Origin: a virus
Length of the DNA stretch: 49,733 nt
Strand: one strand, 5' to 3'
Virus record (IMG/VR): IMGVR_UViG_3300007516_000029
Coordinates: 1 to 49,733 of that record
Shown here: piece after piece, positions 32,678 to 41,044 of the stretch
Numbering within the stretch: position 1 is the first letter of the stretch
How the letters are laid out: each line of letters begins with the position of its first letter
The notes under the pieces: model-generated
The model's database searches: none
What the model was told of the DNA's origin: nothing
Seen by the model: only the letters and a program-made list of their open reading frames with translations
Program-made: the position numbers and the translations under genes

Positions 32678-33477
32678 TATACAGTAGTTTGTTCGTAGGT
32701 AGTATTTCGGTCTTTTAAGAAATAATACTCTTTTTTAGCTTGAGCTATCCACCATTTGGTTTCATTCGGGTTAAGAGTTTGCTTTAAAGAAGCAAATAAA
32801 GACCCTACACGTTGATTCATGTGCATGTAACCAAATCTAGGTATAACCATAGTTTTAACGGCTTTAAATGTCATCCTTAACAAGAATTCATAAACAAAGG
32901 TTAATTTAATACTGGGTTTAAGACCACCGAAATCTTGAAATAACGATTTCTTCATTACAACTCCATCAATACTAAAGTTTTGATAAGCTAACAATGCGTT
33001 GTTATCCAATATTCCTAATTCATCTGAAAAACCATGGGCCCAAACAGCTTCGTTTGAAAACCCGATAAATTCCTTATCGCCATTAACATCGACTATAATC
33101 GGCATAAATATTTCAACATCAGAATGTGCTTCTCTATATTTAACCACGTTTTTAAACCAAATTGCAGCGTATTCGTCATCATACTCTAAAAAACTAACCC
33201 AATCTGATTTAGCAACGCTAACTCCATAATTGGTTTGGGTAGCAAAGTCAGTTTCCCCTTCATTTTCTGCGATGGTTACTATTGATTTAATAGCCCCGAA
33301 ATCATATGATTTCATAAATTCGTAAGCTTCACTACCTTTTGGTACTACGATAATCAGTTCGTCTGGTAGTGTGCTTTGTCCAGCAACACTTAGTATTGCG
33401 TTGTTAAACAATTTTTTTGTTTCTTCGTTCAATTCATGAACGGATAAAATTACTGATATATTTGTTTTTTCTTCCAT
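32677..33477 (-). CDS. GT-A (family 2-like) glycosyltransferase
   Basis: 266 residues. The fold signature is NISVILSVHELNEETKKLFN then AILSVAGQS (about 5-35), with SDWVSFLEYDDEYA near 90-103, where EYDDE is the metal/nucleotide-sugar DxD-type motif. The C-terminal part has GVVMKKSLFQDFGGLKPS, typical of GT2 acceptor regions. It would transfer a sugar from a nucleotide donor in the cytoplasm. It has no membrane segment. It sits between the late sigma gene and a GT-B gene, and both are probably co-transcribed. Confidence 0.82.
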   Translation of the reverse strand: MEEKTNISVILSVHELNEETKKLFNNAILSVAGQSTLPDELIIVVPKGSEAYEFMKSYDFGAIKSIVTIAENEGETDFATQTNYGVSVAKSDWVSFLEYDDEYAAIWFKNVVKYREAHSDVEIFMPIIVDVNGDKEFIGFSNEAVWAHGFSDELGILDNNALLAYQNFSIDGVVMKKSLFQDFGGLKPSIKLTFVYEFLLRMTFKAVKTMVIPRFGYMHMNQRVGSLFASLKQTLNPNETKWWIAQAKKEYYFLKDRNTTYEQTTV

Positions 33478-33488
33478 GATATTTTATA

Positions 33489-34649
33489 TTATTTGTCGTT
33501 AGTGTTCTCTAAAGGTTCTTTTATTTGTTCCTCCATATTAGAAATCATTTGTGATAATTCTTCTTTTCTATTTTCAACCAAACCAAAATAAACGTTTTTA
33601 ACAGCTTCTTTTTGTTTTTCTACTGTATAGCTACCTTTTGTCTCTTCCATGCTTTCTAGCATGTCCGTTGGTACTGAATCTTCTAACCACACCTTGATGT
33701 ATGTTGCAATTAATTCTGGGATGTTTACTGTTGTGTTGGTCCAGATACCGTTATTTTTGATTGAATAATTACCTTCAGCGTCTTTGGTTTCCATCCATTC
33801 TGGAATAAGGTTTGGCATTTTACCGATAACAGGTGTGTTACATTGAATAGCTTCCAATGGAAAAGTACCAAAACCAGCTTGGTCGTCAATCCAAACAGCC
33901 AAACAAGATTTAGCTAATTCCAAAGCAAAATCTTCTCTTGGGAGACCTCTTAATTCTCTAAAAGTAACCCATTTATAAACTGGAAATTGTAAGATAAATG
34001 ATTTGGCTATTTTAGCCGCATCACCATGATTTCTAGTTAGGATACTAACAACAGGAATTTTAGGTTTATCGCTATCCTCGAAGTAAGTTGGGATTGAAAC
34101 TGGAACAATGTGTGTTCTAATTGATGGGAAAAGGTTATTTAAATACCTTGCTTGTTTTTCAGTTGTTGTGATTACATCATGGAAACCAAAATCAGTGTTC
34201 CATCTTTTTCCAATTGGAAGGAGCTCCAATAGATAATCATAACATTGAGAGAATACAATTTTTTTACAAGGAAAGTTCTTAACTTGGTCCATGACATTGG
34301 CAAAAATTTCTGGAATAACAATAAAATCAGCTGGAGAAACATTTAGTTCTTTTCCTTCTATCGATACGTGAGGTAAGTCAGCATATTCTTTACCTAGCCA
34401 TTCACAAACACTTTGACCATCGGCATCACCAATTAGTTTGTAATCACTTTTTTCATGTAAAATAGCAGCTTTATATCCTAATTCAGTAAGCATTTTAACG
34501 TGTTCATAGATATTAGCAATACCAGCTGTTGGGTTACCCTTGGTATCCAAGGTGAAAAAATAAATATTAAAATCTTTATTTTCCAATCTATCAATAACTC
34601 CTTTAGCTTGTTTGATTTGGTCTTCTAGTTGTTTGTTTTGTTCGTTCAT
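33489..34649 (-). CDS. GT-B glycosyltransferase (family 4-like)
   Basis: 386 residues. An N-terminal coiled-coil start (MNEQNKQLEDQIKQAKGVID) precedes the first Rossmann domain (IYFFTLDTKGNPTAGIANIY, about 29-48). The C-terminal donor domain carries VVSILTRNHGDAAKIAKSFI and AGFGTFPLEAIQCNTPVIGK. Its G-F-G-x-F-P-L-E-A pattern resembles the E-x7-E donor site of GT4 enzymes. The C-terminal 40 residues are acidic and helical. Donor and acceptor cannot be read from sequence. The setting among virion genes suggests a virion or cell-surface substrate. Confidence 0.8.
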   Translation of the reverse strand: MNEQNKQLEDQIKQAKGVIDRLENKDFNIYFFTLDTKGNPTAGIANIYEHVKMLTELGYKAAILHEKSDYKLIGDADGQSVCEWLGKEYADLPHVSIEGKELNVSPADFIVIPEIFANVMDQVKNFPCKKIVFSQCYDYLLELLPIGKRWNTDFGFHDVITTTEKQARYLNNLFPSIRTHIVPVSIPTYFEDSDKPKIPVVSILTRNHGDAAKIAKSFILQFPVYKWVTFRELRGLPREDFALELAKSCLAVWIDDQAGFGTFPLEAIQCNTPVIGKMPNLIPEWMETKDAEGNYSIKNNGIWTNTTVNIPELIATYIKVWLEDSVPTDMLESMEETKGSYTVEKQKEAVKNVYFGLVENRKEELSQMISNMEEQIKEPLENTNDK

Positions 34650-34669
34650 TTTTGTTTGTTTTTTTATTG

Positions 34670-35026
34670 TTAGTCTTTTTCTTTTAATATTCCGTAATTA
34701 AATAACGTGTTAAAAGCTATTTTGTAAGCTAAAGTTGTTTTTTCCAACGCTCTTTCAGCACCTAAAGATGTGTCTGATTCATCGTTATAATCCAAAATAA
34801 CATCAATCATTGTTCTGATTATTTCAAATTTAGTAGCGTCAATTTCTTTTCCTCTAAGAATTGAGGTTGTATAGTCTTCCGAACTAGTTACATGACCTTG
34901 ACTATCTCTGTAAGTTTTAAATTCAGTTGTTATTATTTTATCAGTTGGTTTAACCCCAACTGGTGTTATAGCCTTATCAAAAGCGGTTAAGTCAATATAG
35001 TAAATTATTCCACCGAAATCTATCAT
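34670..35026 (-). CDS. Unknown 118-residue protein
   Basis: A strand-rich N terminus (MIDFGGIIYYIDLTAFDKAI) is followed by a short KTYRDSQGHVTSSED loop and a helical C-terminal half (EIIRTMIDVILDYNDE; ALEKTTLAYKIAFNTLFNYG). Its start overlaps the stop of the HAD-like gene by the ATGA junction, implying coupled expression. No motif suggests an activity, and no family was recognised. Confidence 0.62.
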   Translation of the reverse strand: MIDFGGIIYYIDLTAFDKAITPVGVKPTDKIITTEFKTYRDSQGHVTSSEDYTTSILRGKEIDATKFEIIRTMIDVILDYNDESDTSLGAERALEKTTLAYKIAFNTLFNYGILKEKD

Positions 35027-35634
35027 CCTTTTACTTCTTCGAAACTTGTTGTTATTGTCTTGGTTAGAATTTTATTTCTAAGTTTATCATTTTTAATAAA
35101 ATCTAAAATTGAATTAATTTCATAATCAGCTTTTGTGTCAGTATTATAATTAGATTTAACCTTCACACTGATTTTACCTTCTGGTTTTGCTTCAAGAGAT
35201 TTTGGGTCTGCTGTTACAAGAACATCTAAAGTATCCCATACTTTTTCATGAGAGTTTACAAACCTAATGTTTGTAGCTCTGCAACCAGTTTTGGATAAGA
35301 AAAATAATGTTGATGGGATGGCCTTGTTAACTTCACGGTTAACTATTTCAATTTCATGTTCACCTTCAAATTCCATTTCTGAAAGAAATGTATTGAAATG
35401 GTTAATTAACCCATCAGACATTTGGTCTGCATGACCAAAAATTTCTAGTGGGGCCTCTAAATATAAAAAAGAGTTTAGTTTATCGATACTATCAAATTTA
35501 AAATATTCGATTAGTTCGAAAGTTGTAATATCATTGATTGTTAAATCACAATCATTAATATACTTATCGTAAGTATAAACAAGTTGTTCTATAAAACTTC
35601 TTAAAACTTCATTTAATGAGATTCCTATTTTCAT
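35023..35634 (-). CDS. HAD-like nucleotidase-fold protein with missing catalytic aspartates
   Basis: 203 residues. The layout recalls the 5'(3')-deoxyribonucleotidase branch of the HAD superfamily. It has an N-terminal MKIGISLNEVLRSFIEQLVY strand-helix, a central STLFFLSKTGC, and KVWDTLDVLVTADPKSLEAK then a following ISVKVKSNYNTD. In active members the first strand reads IGIDLDGVL. Here the nucleophile and general-acid aspartates are replaced (ISLNEVL), so catalysis is unlikely. It may have been kept as a binding or structural protein. The assignment is by pattern and uncertain. It lies downstream of PhoH, separated by a 15-base palindrome. Confidence 0.5.
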   Translation of the reverse strand: MKIGISLNEVLRSFIEQLVYTYDKYINDCDLTINDITTFELIEYFKFDSIDKLNSFLYLEAPLEIFGHADQMSDGLINHFNTFLSEMEFEGEHEIEIVNREVNKAIPSTLFFLSKTGCRATNIRFVNSHEKVWDTLDVLVTADPKSLEAKPEGKISVKVKSNYNTDTKADYEINSILDFIKNDKLRNKILTKTITTSFEEVKG

Positions 35635-35637
35635 GTA

Positions 35638-35652
35638 ACCAATTTAATTGGT
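35638..35652. repeat. Palindrome upstream of the HAD-like gene
   Basis: ACCAATTTAATTGGT has seven-base arms around a central T, four bases before the start codon at 35634. It could be an operator. No T-run follows, so it is not an intrinsic terminator. Confidence 0.45.
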
Positions 35653-35681
35653 GAATGAAATAAGTAAAGCAAAAAATTTTA

Positions 35682-36524
35682 CTAGTTAAAGAATTTTTTA
35701 AGTTTATCAATAAAGTTTAATTTCTTGATAATTTTTATAGGTCTTTTTGGTGCTTCTTCAATCGGAACAAAACTATTTCTTTTTGGTTCTTCTTTAAAAA
35801 TATTTATGAAGTAGTTTGTTAACCTATGTCTTACTATATCAGACTCAAGAAATTCAACAACCTCAACACCTTCTATTGGGTTATTTTTAACTTTTTCACT
35901 TAGTAAACTTAGTGAACTTTGTTTTTTATCTTTAATGTCAATTTGTCCACTATCACCAAGAACGATAACTTTTGTGTTATCTGAAAATCTAGTAAGAAAT
36001 GTCTTGGCATTATCATGTGTTATGTTTTGAAATTCATCAATGATAAGAATAGCGTTTGTAAACGACCTTCCTCTTATCGAACCGAAAACTTCAAAATTTA
36101 CCAAACCAGCATCAATTAATTTAGTTGTAGTACTCTCACCAATTAATTTATAGAAAGCATCTAGAAAAGACATCATCTGGAATTTAAGTTTTTCTTTCTC
36201 ATCTCCAGGCAAAATACCCAAATCCTCGTTTTTAAGTTGAGTAATAGATTTTACCAACTTTATCTCTTTATATATTTCTGGTTGATTTTTTAAAAGCGTT
36301 ATCGCTTCGAAAACACTCAAAATTGTTTTCCCAGTACCAGAAGGTCCAGTACAAATTACCACATCATTTTTCTTGATTGCGTTGGTTAAATTTTTTTGGG
36401 TTTCGTTTTTGTGTTTTATATCAAGTTTTACTGTTGATAAGATGTTATTCGTTAAAGCTGCATTCACATCGAAATCTTCGAATTCTGTTTTCCTAGTTCT
36501 AGTTGTTGTAGGTTTTTTAGCCAT
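35682..36524 (-). CDS. phoH: PhoH-like ATPase
   Basis: 280 residues. Walker A GPSGTGKT (60-67) and Walker B NAILIIDEFQN (157-167) are followed by TRFSDNTKVIVLGDSGQIDI, the sensor-type segment shared by PhoH proteins. GSIRGRSF near 149-156 is the family's conserved loop. The order of motifs and the size fit the family. PhoH-type P-loop proteins are common in large phages. Their role is unsettled (phosphate stress, RNA metabolism). The basic N- and C-terminal tails are unremarkable. It has its own late-type motif (36538-36547). Confidence 0.92.
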   Translation of the reverse strand: MAKKPTTTRTRKTEFEDFDVNAALTNNILSTVKLDIKHKNETQKNLTNAIKKNDVVICTGPSGTGKTILSVFEAITLLKNQPEIYKEIKLVKSITQLKNEDLGILPGDEKEKLKFQMMSFLDAFYKLIGESTTTKLIDAGLVNFEVFGSIRGRSFTNAILIIDEFQNITHDNAKTFLTRFSDNTKVIVLGDSGQIDIKDKKQSSLSLLSEKVKNNPIEGVEVVEFLESDIVRHRLTNYFINIFKEEPKRNSFVPIEEAPKRPIKIIKKLNFIDKLKKFFN

Positions 36525-36537
36525 GTAGATGTTTTAT

Positions 36538-36547
36538 TAATAAATAT
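36538..36547 (-). promoter_or_regulatory. late-type promoter motif for phoH
   Basis: Minus-strand ATATTTATTA, 13 bases before the ATG at 36524. Confidence 0.5.
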
Positions 36548-36603
36548 CTTAATGAGTTGAGATGTTTATTAATTAACGAAATTTTTAACGTATTTTATCG
36601 TAA

Positions 36604-37500
36604 TCATTTCTTTTCTTTGTTCTTATATTTTTCGTCAAGTTCCACTTGTCTATATTTTTCCAAAATATCTTCACCATTAACTATAACTTTGCCTCTAAAT
36701 TTCACAACATAAGAACCGTTGAATTCAACAATTTTATCTAACGATAATATCTCGTAGTTGAAATATTTAAAATCTTCAACACCCAACGTTTTATATGAAG
36801 TAAAACTAACTTCATTTATTTCAAACAAACTAGATAACGTAGGGGTTTCCATTTCTTTGATAAAGTAATTAACAAACAACCCACTAGTTTTTCGTTCAGG
36901 GTCTGGGTATTTGCTAATATAAAACTCCAACAATCTTTCGTCATCAGTTATTTTTCTAACATGTAATTTATGTGTATATTTTTCAATATTAAATTTGGGG
37001 TGAATTTTTCTACCAACAAAAATAGGTTTTTCACTTTTAAAATTCACTAAATAATCGGAAAGACTTATTGTACGGTCTATTGTATCATATTGATTAGATA
37101 TAGCATCAGCTATACTGGTTGTGATATTATCATTATTAACAGAAAACTCCAAAAGGTATTCATCGCTTGGTTCTAGTTTTATTTTAGATAGGTTAGCCAA
37201 CCTATCAACTTTTTTAGTTTCAACGATTGGGACCCCTTGTTTATCAACACCAATTATTTTAGAACTATATTTGTCCACCTCACGTAATACTTTATAAGTT
37301 CTCCACCTAAGGTTCATAACTTCTTGAGTCATTTCCCCATTTATAAGCGAGTCAGCTAACTGCCCCTGAGTATGTCTTTGACTCTGACTAACATTAACTT
37401 CTAAACCTTCTGAACTCTGTGAAAAAACATCTTTTTCAACATTAGAAAACGTTAACGCAAGCATTGCCGTTTTTCTTCGTAACCATTCTTTTAAACTCAT
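36604..37500 (-). CDS. Unknown 298-residue protein
   Basis: The N terminus is helical and basic (MSLKEWLRRKTAMLALTFSN). A polar region rich in Ser and Gln follows (about 25-50, SQSQRHTQGQLADSLING), with EVMNLRWRTYKVLREVDKYS next. The rest (about 95-298) is beta-rich with alternating charged residues (KLHVRKITDDERLLEFYISK; VEFNGSYVVKFRGKVIVNGE). No catalytic motif was recognised. It is five bases from the upstream methyltransferase gene, so it is part of the same transcript. A virion structural role is possible from the strand-rich composition. Confidence 0.62.
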   Translation of the reverse strand: MSLKEWLRRKTAMLALTFSNVEKDVFSQSSEGLEVNVSQSQRHTQGQLADSLINGEMTQEVMNLRWRTYKVLREVDKYSSKIIGVDKQGVPIVETKKVDRLANLSKIKLEPSDEYLLEFSVNNDNITTSIADAISNQYDTIDRTISLSDYLVNFKSEKPIFVGRKIHPKFNIEKYTHKLHVRKITDDERLLEFYISKYPDPERKTSGLFVNYFIKEMETPTLSSLFEINEVSFTSYKTLGVEDFKYFNYEILSLDKIVEFNGSYVVKFRGKVIVNGEDILEKYRQVELDEKYKNKEKK

Positions 37501-37505
37501 AATTT

Positions 37506-38090
37506 CTATTTTTTATAAATAACTGATGTTATACTATCATAAAAATCATCTTCATTTTTTTTGAAAATTTCACTCTTAAGTATTTTAGGGTAAAAACTAT
37601 GAACAGTTTTAAAATTTTCTTTAATAAAAGCTTCATCTTTAATCCTATCAACCATTTCAAAAGCTGTTTTATCTGTGTTTATATATTCTGGTCTAAATGA
37701 AGTATGTAAATCCTCTATTATATACAACCCGCCATCAACTAGCATCTCATTAAATAGAAAACCAAAGCTATCAATTTGATGACTAGTCAAATGACTACCA
37801 TCATCGATAATTATATCAAATTTTAAATCTTTAAAATTATTTTTAAAAGCGTCAAAATCAATTTGACTCATTTGGTACGTTTTTATACCTTCATCTAAAA
37901 TCTCAACTTTATTTATATCGATACCATGTATTAAAGTATTATTAAAATAACTTTTTAATAACCTTAAACTTTCACCTCTTAAAATACCAATTTCAAGTAT
38001 ATTCAATTTTTCGTTTTTCAACGAACTAAAATGTCTTTCGTAAAAACCCCAATAATTGTGATACGTTATTTTATCTGTATTAAAATCCAT
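37506..38090 (-). CDS. Class I SAM-dependent methyltransferase (macrocin O-methyltransferase-like)
   Basis: 194 residues from the ATG at 38090. Motif I is LNILEIGILRGESLRLL, and the next strand, IHGIDINK, ends in the acidic residue that binds SAM ribose. FDIIIDDGSHLTSHQIDSFG and DGGLYIIEDLHTSF match the sugar/macrolide O-methyltransferase branch (MycE/TylF type, where the DDGSH and ED residues bind metal). It probably methylates a sugar. The longer reading frame to 38114 would begin with TTG, so the ATG is preferred. It lies directly downstream of three glycosyltransferase genes, so a methylated glycan is a reasonable product. Confidence 0.8.
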   Translation of the reverse strand: MDFNTDKITYHNYWGFYERHFSSLKNEKLNILEIGILRGESLRLLKSYFNNTLIHGIDINKVEILDEGIKTYQMSQIDFDAFKNNFKDLKFDIIIDDGSHLTSHQIDSFGFLFNEMLVDGGLYIIEDLHTSFRPEYINTDKTAFEMVDRIKDEAFIKENFKTVHSFYPKILKSEIFKKNEDDFYDSITSVIYKK

Positions 38091-38110
38091 GATTATTTGT
38101 TTTATTATTA

Positions 38111-38761
38111 TCAATTATTAATGATGTAATTACATTTATTAATGAAATTACCAATATTTTTTCTTATTTCAAACTGATGATACAGAAGATTATCTCCATA
38201 AGTAGTTCCATGCCCAAAATACCTACCACCTTTTAACGGCCAAAGATTATTTTCTGAGTGTGTTTTTTCCATCACTTTAAAAGGTATTTCTAATTTTTCA
38301 CAAGTAAATGTTAATTCTTCAGCAACGTCACCCCTGTGTGTTTCGTTAAAAGATACTTTACCAATATAATCATAAAATTTCTTAGAAATAGCGAAACAAG
38401 CTGGACCAGCATAAATATGTTCGGGGAAATTTCTTAAATTAGATTGTTGTTCAATTCCAATCATAGTTTCCTCACCTATCTCATCGATTAAATACTCAAC
38501 TATTTTTGTTTTTAACGGAACACAATCAACATCGAAAAAAATAAAATAATCAGCTTCGATATTGTTGATTATAAAATCAAGAAATTGTGGATGCCTAACC
38601 TCACCAACGTATTGATTAATTGGGATATCTAAATGGTTAAAAACATTTTTTTGGCTGTTGATTATTTCAGTGGGTAAATTTTTAAAAGAGTATGAAGATA
38701 TCAAAATTTTCTTATCATTTATAACCAAGAATTCAGGTTCTTCTCTATCTAATAAAATCAT
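38111..38761 (-). CDS. GT-A-fold glycosyltransferase-like protein
   Basis: 216 residues. ADYFIFFDVDCVPLKTKIVE (about 72-91) carries a DxD motif at the end of the nucleotide-binding core. HIYAGPACFAISKKFYDYIG and GDVAEELTFTCEKLEIPFKV (about 116-175) resemble acceptor and metal regions. GRYFGHGTTYGDNLLYHQF is near the end. There is no membrane segment. The family number is uncertain. It overlaps the GT7-like gene by four bases and precedes the methyltransferase. Confidence 0.72.
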   Translation of the reverse strand: MILLDREEPEFLVINDKKILISSYSFKNLPTEIINSQKNVFNHLDIPINQYVGEVRHPQFLDFIINNIEADYFIFFDVDCVPLKTKIVEYLIDEIGEETMIGIEQQSNLRNFPEHIYAGPACFAISKKFYDYIGKVSFNETHRGDVAEELTFTCEKLEIPFKVMEKTHSENNLWPLKGGRYFGHGTTYGDNLLYHQFEIRKNIGNFINKCNYIINN

Positions 38762-39381
38762 AAAGTAACATTAATCATAACCACATTATCATCAATATTA
38801 TCAATTGTTTTTAAAACATATTCTAATGTGTTCAAACCTTCAGTTTGGTAATCATACACACCTCTACACCTCTCTAAATTTTTACTATAATCTTTGTGTT
38901 CTGGCCCGTTTGGTTTGTGATAAAGTGATTTGTGTTTACAAACCCTTCTATTTACGTTAAAACCAAGACTAAAAACTCTTTTTAATAAATCATCGTCTTC
39001 ACCACCCCAACCCCAAAATTCATTACTAAAACCGTTTATCTTAATAAAATCTTCTTTATTGAATAAATTAACACCGCCATATAAAAAATGAGTAAACTGT
39101 GGAACATCGGTTACTAAATGATAGGGTTTATCTGGGTAAGAATAATCAATTTCTATCGGAACCAAATCAACATCATGAAAACAAAAATAATCTGATTCAT
39201 CTTTCATATAATCAAAACCTATGTTCATGAGTTTGGCTCTGTTGAAAGGTTTTTCATCATTCTGATGAACTACAATTATTTTATAATCATACATTTTCAA
39301 TATTTCTTTAGTTTCACTAATAAATATTTTTAAATGTTCATCTCTATCTCTATAAGGAATTATAATAGCTAATTTCATCAA
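38758..39381 (-). CDS. Galactosyltransferase-like enzyme with GT7 signatures
   Basis: 207 residues. The order of motifs is that of beta-1,4-galactosyltransferases (family GT7): IIPYRDRDEHL (8-18), FNRAKLMNIGF (about 45-55), FHDVDLVP (about 68-75, the metal-binding DVD) and HFLYGGVNLF (about 96-105). INGFSNEFWGWGGEDDDLL (about 113-131) is the acceptor/catalytic loop. The family is best known from animals, where the enzymes are Golgi-anchored. Here there is no membrane anchor. It would transfer galactose or a related sugar to a glycan end. Four-base overlaps with both neighbouring glycosyltransferase genes indicate a tight operon. Confidence 0.85.
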   Translation of the reverse strand: MMKLAIIIPYRDRDEHLKIFISETKEILKMYDYKIIVVHQNDEKPFNRAKLMNIGFDYMKDESDYFCFHDVDLVPIEIDYSYPDKPYHLVTDVPQFTHFLYGGVNLFNKEDFIKINGFSNEFWGWGGEDDDLLKRVFSLGFNVNRRVCKHKSLYHKPNGPEHKDYSKNLERCRGVYDYQTEGLNTLEYVLKTIDNIDDNVVMINVTL

Positions 39382-41027
39382 TCTAAAATTTTTAAGTACT
39401 CGGCAATTATTTGTTTAACAACATTCTTACCATTAAATTTATCAATATCTAAAGGAACATCATACAGTTTTTTTGATATTATATTTCCGCTGCTATCAAC
39501 ATCATAAATCAACCCTTTTTTATTACACATCCAACCTTCAACGGTTGTTCTACCTAATAAAATACCAGCAGTCTCATGACACTGACGTATATATTTTTCA
39601 ACATTTATGGTTGGTGGGAAATATTTTACATGTTCACCCATTTCCAATTCCTCAGCTGTTACACCATTATATTTACCAACAAGCCAAAGTTCTTCATTAT
39701 TTTCTTTGGTTGTTTTAATAAGGTCTTTTATTGTCTCTTTTCTTAAATAATCAATCGTACCTACAAATAAAGTCCTTTTTACTTTAGAGTCAATAAAGGA
39801 TTTAGTTGGGAAGAATTTGTCTACATCTATTGGGTTGTAAATAACTTCAATCATATCTGGTTCGATAGAAAAATTATTTATTAAATAATCTCTTATTTCT
39901 GGTCGAATAGCAATATATTTTTTTATCTGAGGATTTATAACTGGGTTCTCCAAACTTATAACTTCAGAGTGAATAGAACAAATCATAGGTGTTTCTGGAT
40001 ATAAACGAAGCATATGTTCGGTTACTGGTGTGTGATTACAATGAATTACATCAAAATCAATATCAGAAAGTTTATACAACGTATTCGGTGTGGATAACTC
40101 TTCGATACCGTCACCTTTTAGAACCCATTTACCGTCACCTAATTTAAATCCTGGTGGTTCTTGTAGGGAAAATAGTTTTACCCCTAATTTATTCGCGATT
40201 TGACCTAAAGGAGCTCCAATTGTTGAACATATGGTAACATCACAACCTTCTTTGATTAATTGTTTAGCTAATTCAAAAACATACAATTCTGAACCAGTTA
40301 AATTTGAAAAGTTAAGACAACTTATAAGCACTTTAAGTTTCTGACCTTTTCTTAAGACTTTTTTGATATTAACTGGGAGTTCTTCTTTGAATTTTTCAGC
40401 GAATTCTACCCTATTCTTTCCCCATTCATCATTTGTTATTCCAATAGATTTATGATTTACCCTAATAATAGTTGAAACACCTATTTTAACATTAGATAAA
40501 TAATTTTCAAAACAAAACGTAATATCATAATAATGGAACCCCTTTACAGTTTCGTTAAATGGTTTCACCATTTTTGTTTTATCAACAGCGAAAAAAACAC
40601 CATCCACAACAACAACTTCCTCTATTTCTTTGTTTAAATCTTCAGAGTAACTAGATAACCAAGTTTTACCTTCATGGGTATGGGCCACTCGCCCATACAT
40701 TTTTTTTCGGTTCTCCCACCATTTACCACTAGATGGTAGGCTTTTCGTACCAGCAACACCTAATATACCGTAATTTGGGTTTTTATTAAAAAGCTTTAAA
40801 AGTTTTTCACCCCATTGTTTGGTTTCGATAGTTATATCATGGTGACAAAAAACAACAATATCATTTTTAGATTCATTTAACCCACGGTTATATATTTCAG
40901 TTAACGAAAATTCACCCTTGTTTTCATAACCTAAAAATTCAATCTTACCCTCCAATCCAGATGTTTTTACGATGTGCTTTTTAAAATCGTCTAATGGGTA
41001 TTGCGATGAACATACTACTGTAATCAT
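39378..41027 (-). CDS. Bifunctional glycosyltransferase: GT-A domain fused to GT-B domain
   Basis: 549 residues. The first 220 form a GT2-like domain (MITVVCSSQYPLDDFKKHI; DIVVFCHHDITIETKQW with HHD as the metal-type motif; VVVDGVFFAVDKTKM; GFHYYDITFCFE). Residues about 232-549 form a GT4-like GT-B fold with LKVLISCLNFSNLTGSELYV (the GT-B N-terminal glycine-rich start) and DVIHCNHTP. Later segments are VIYNPIDVDKFFP and KRTLFVGTIDYLRKETIKDL. ILLGRTTVEGWMCNKKGLIY has the donor-binding Glu. Two successive transfer steps by one protein are inferred. It heads the transcript containing the GT7-like, GT-A and methyltransferase genes. Confidence 0.83.
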   Translation of the reverse strand: MITVVCSSQYPLDDFKKHIVKTSGLEGKIEFLGYENKGEFSLTEIYNRGLNESKNDIVVFCHHDITIETKQWGEKLLKLFNKNPNYGILGVAGTKSLPSSGKWWENRKKMYGRVAHTHEGKTWLSSYSEDLNKEIEEVVVVDGVFFAVDKTKMVKPFNETVKGFHYYDITFCFENYLSNVKIGVSTIIRVNHKSIGITNDEWGKNRVEFAEKFKEELPVNIKKVLRKGQKLKVLISCLNFSNLTGSELYVFELAKQLIKEGCDVTICSTIGAPLGQIANKLGVKLFSLQEPPGFKLGDGKWVLKGDGIEELSTPNTLYKLSDIDFDVIHCNHTPVTEHMLRLYPETPMICSIHSEVISLENPVINPQIKKYIAIRPEIRDYLINNFSIEPDMIEVIYNPIDVDKFFPTKSFIDSKVKRTLFVGTIDYLRKETIKDLIKTTKENNEELWLVGKYNGVTAEELEMGEHVKYFPPTINVEKYIRQCHETAGILLGRTTVEGWMCNKKGLIYDVDSSGNIISKKLYDVPLDIDKFNGKNVVKQIIAEYLKILD

Positions 41028-41044
41028 ATTCTTTTTTTTAAACT

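Noticed and set aside
38091-38114. TTG start for the methyltransferase
   Set aside because: An in-frame ATG at 38090 gives the normal N terminus and clean spacing from the upstream stop.
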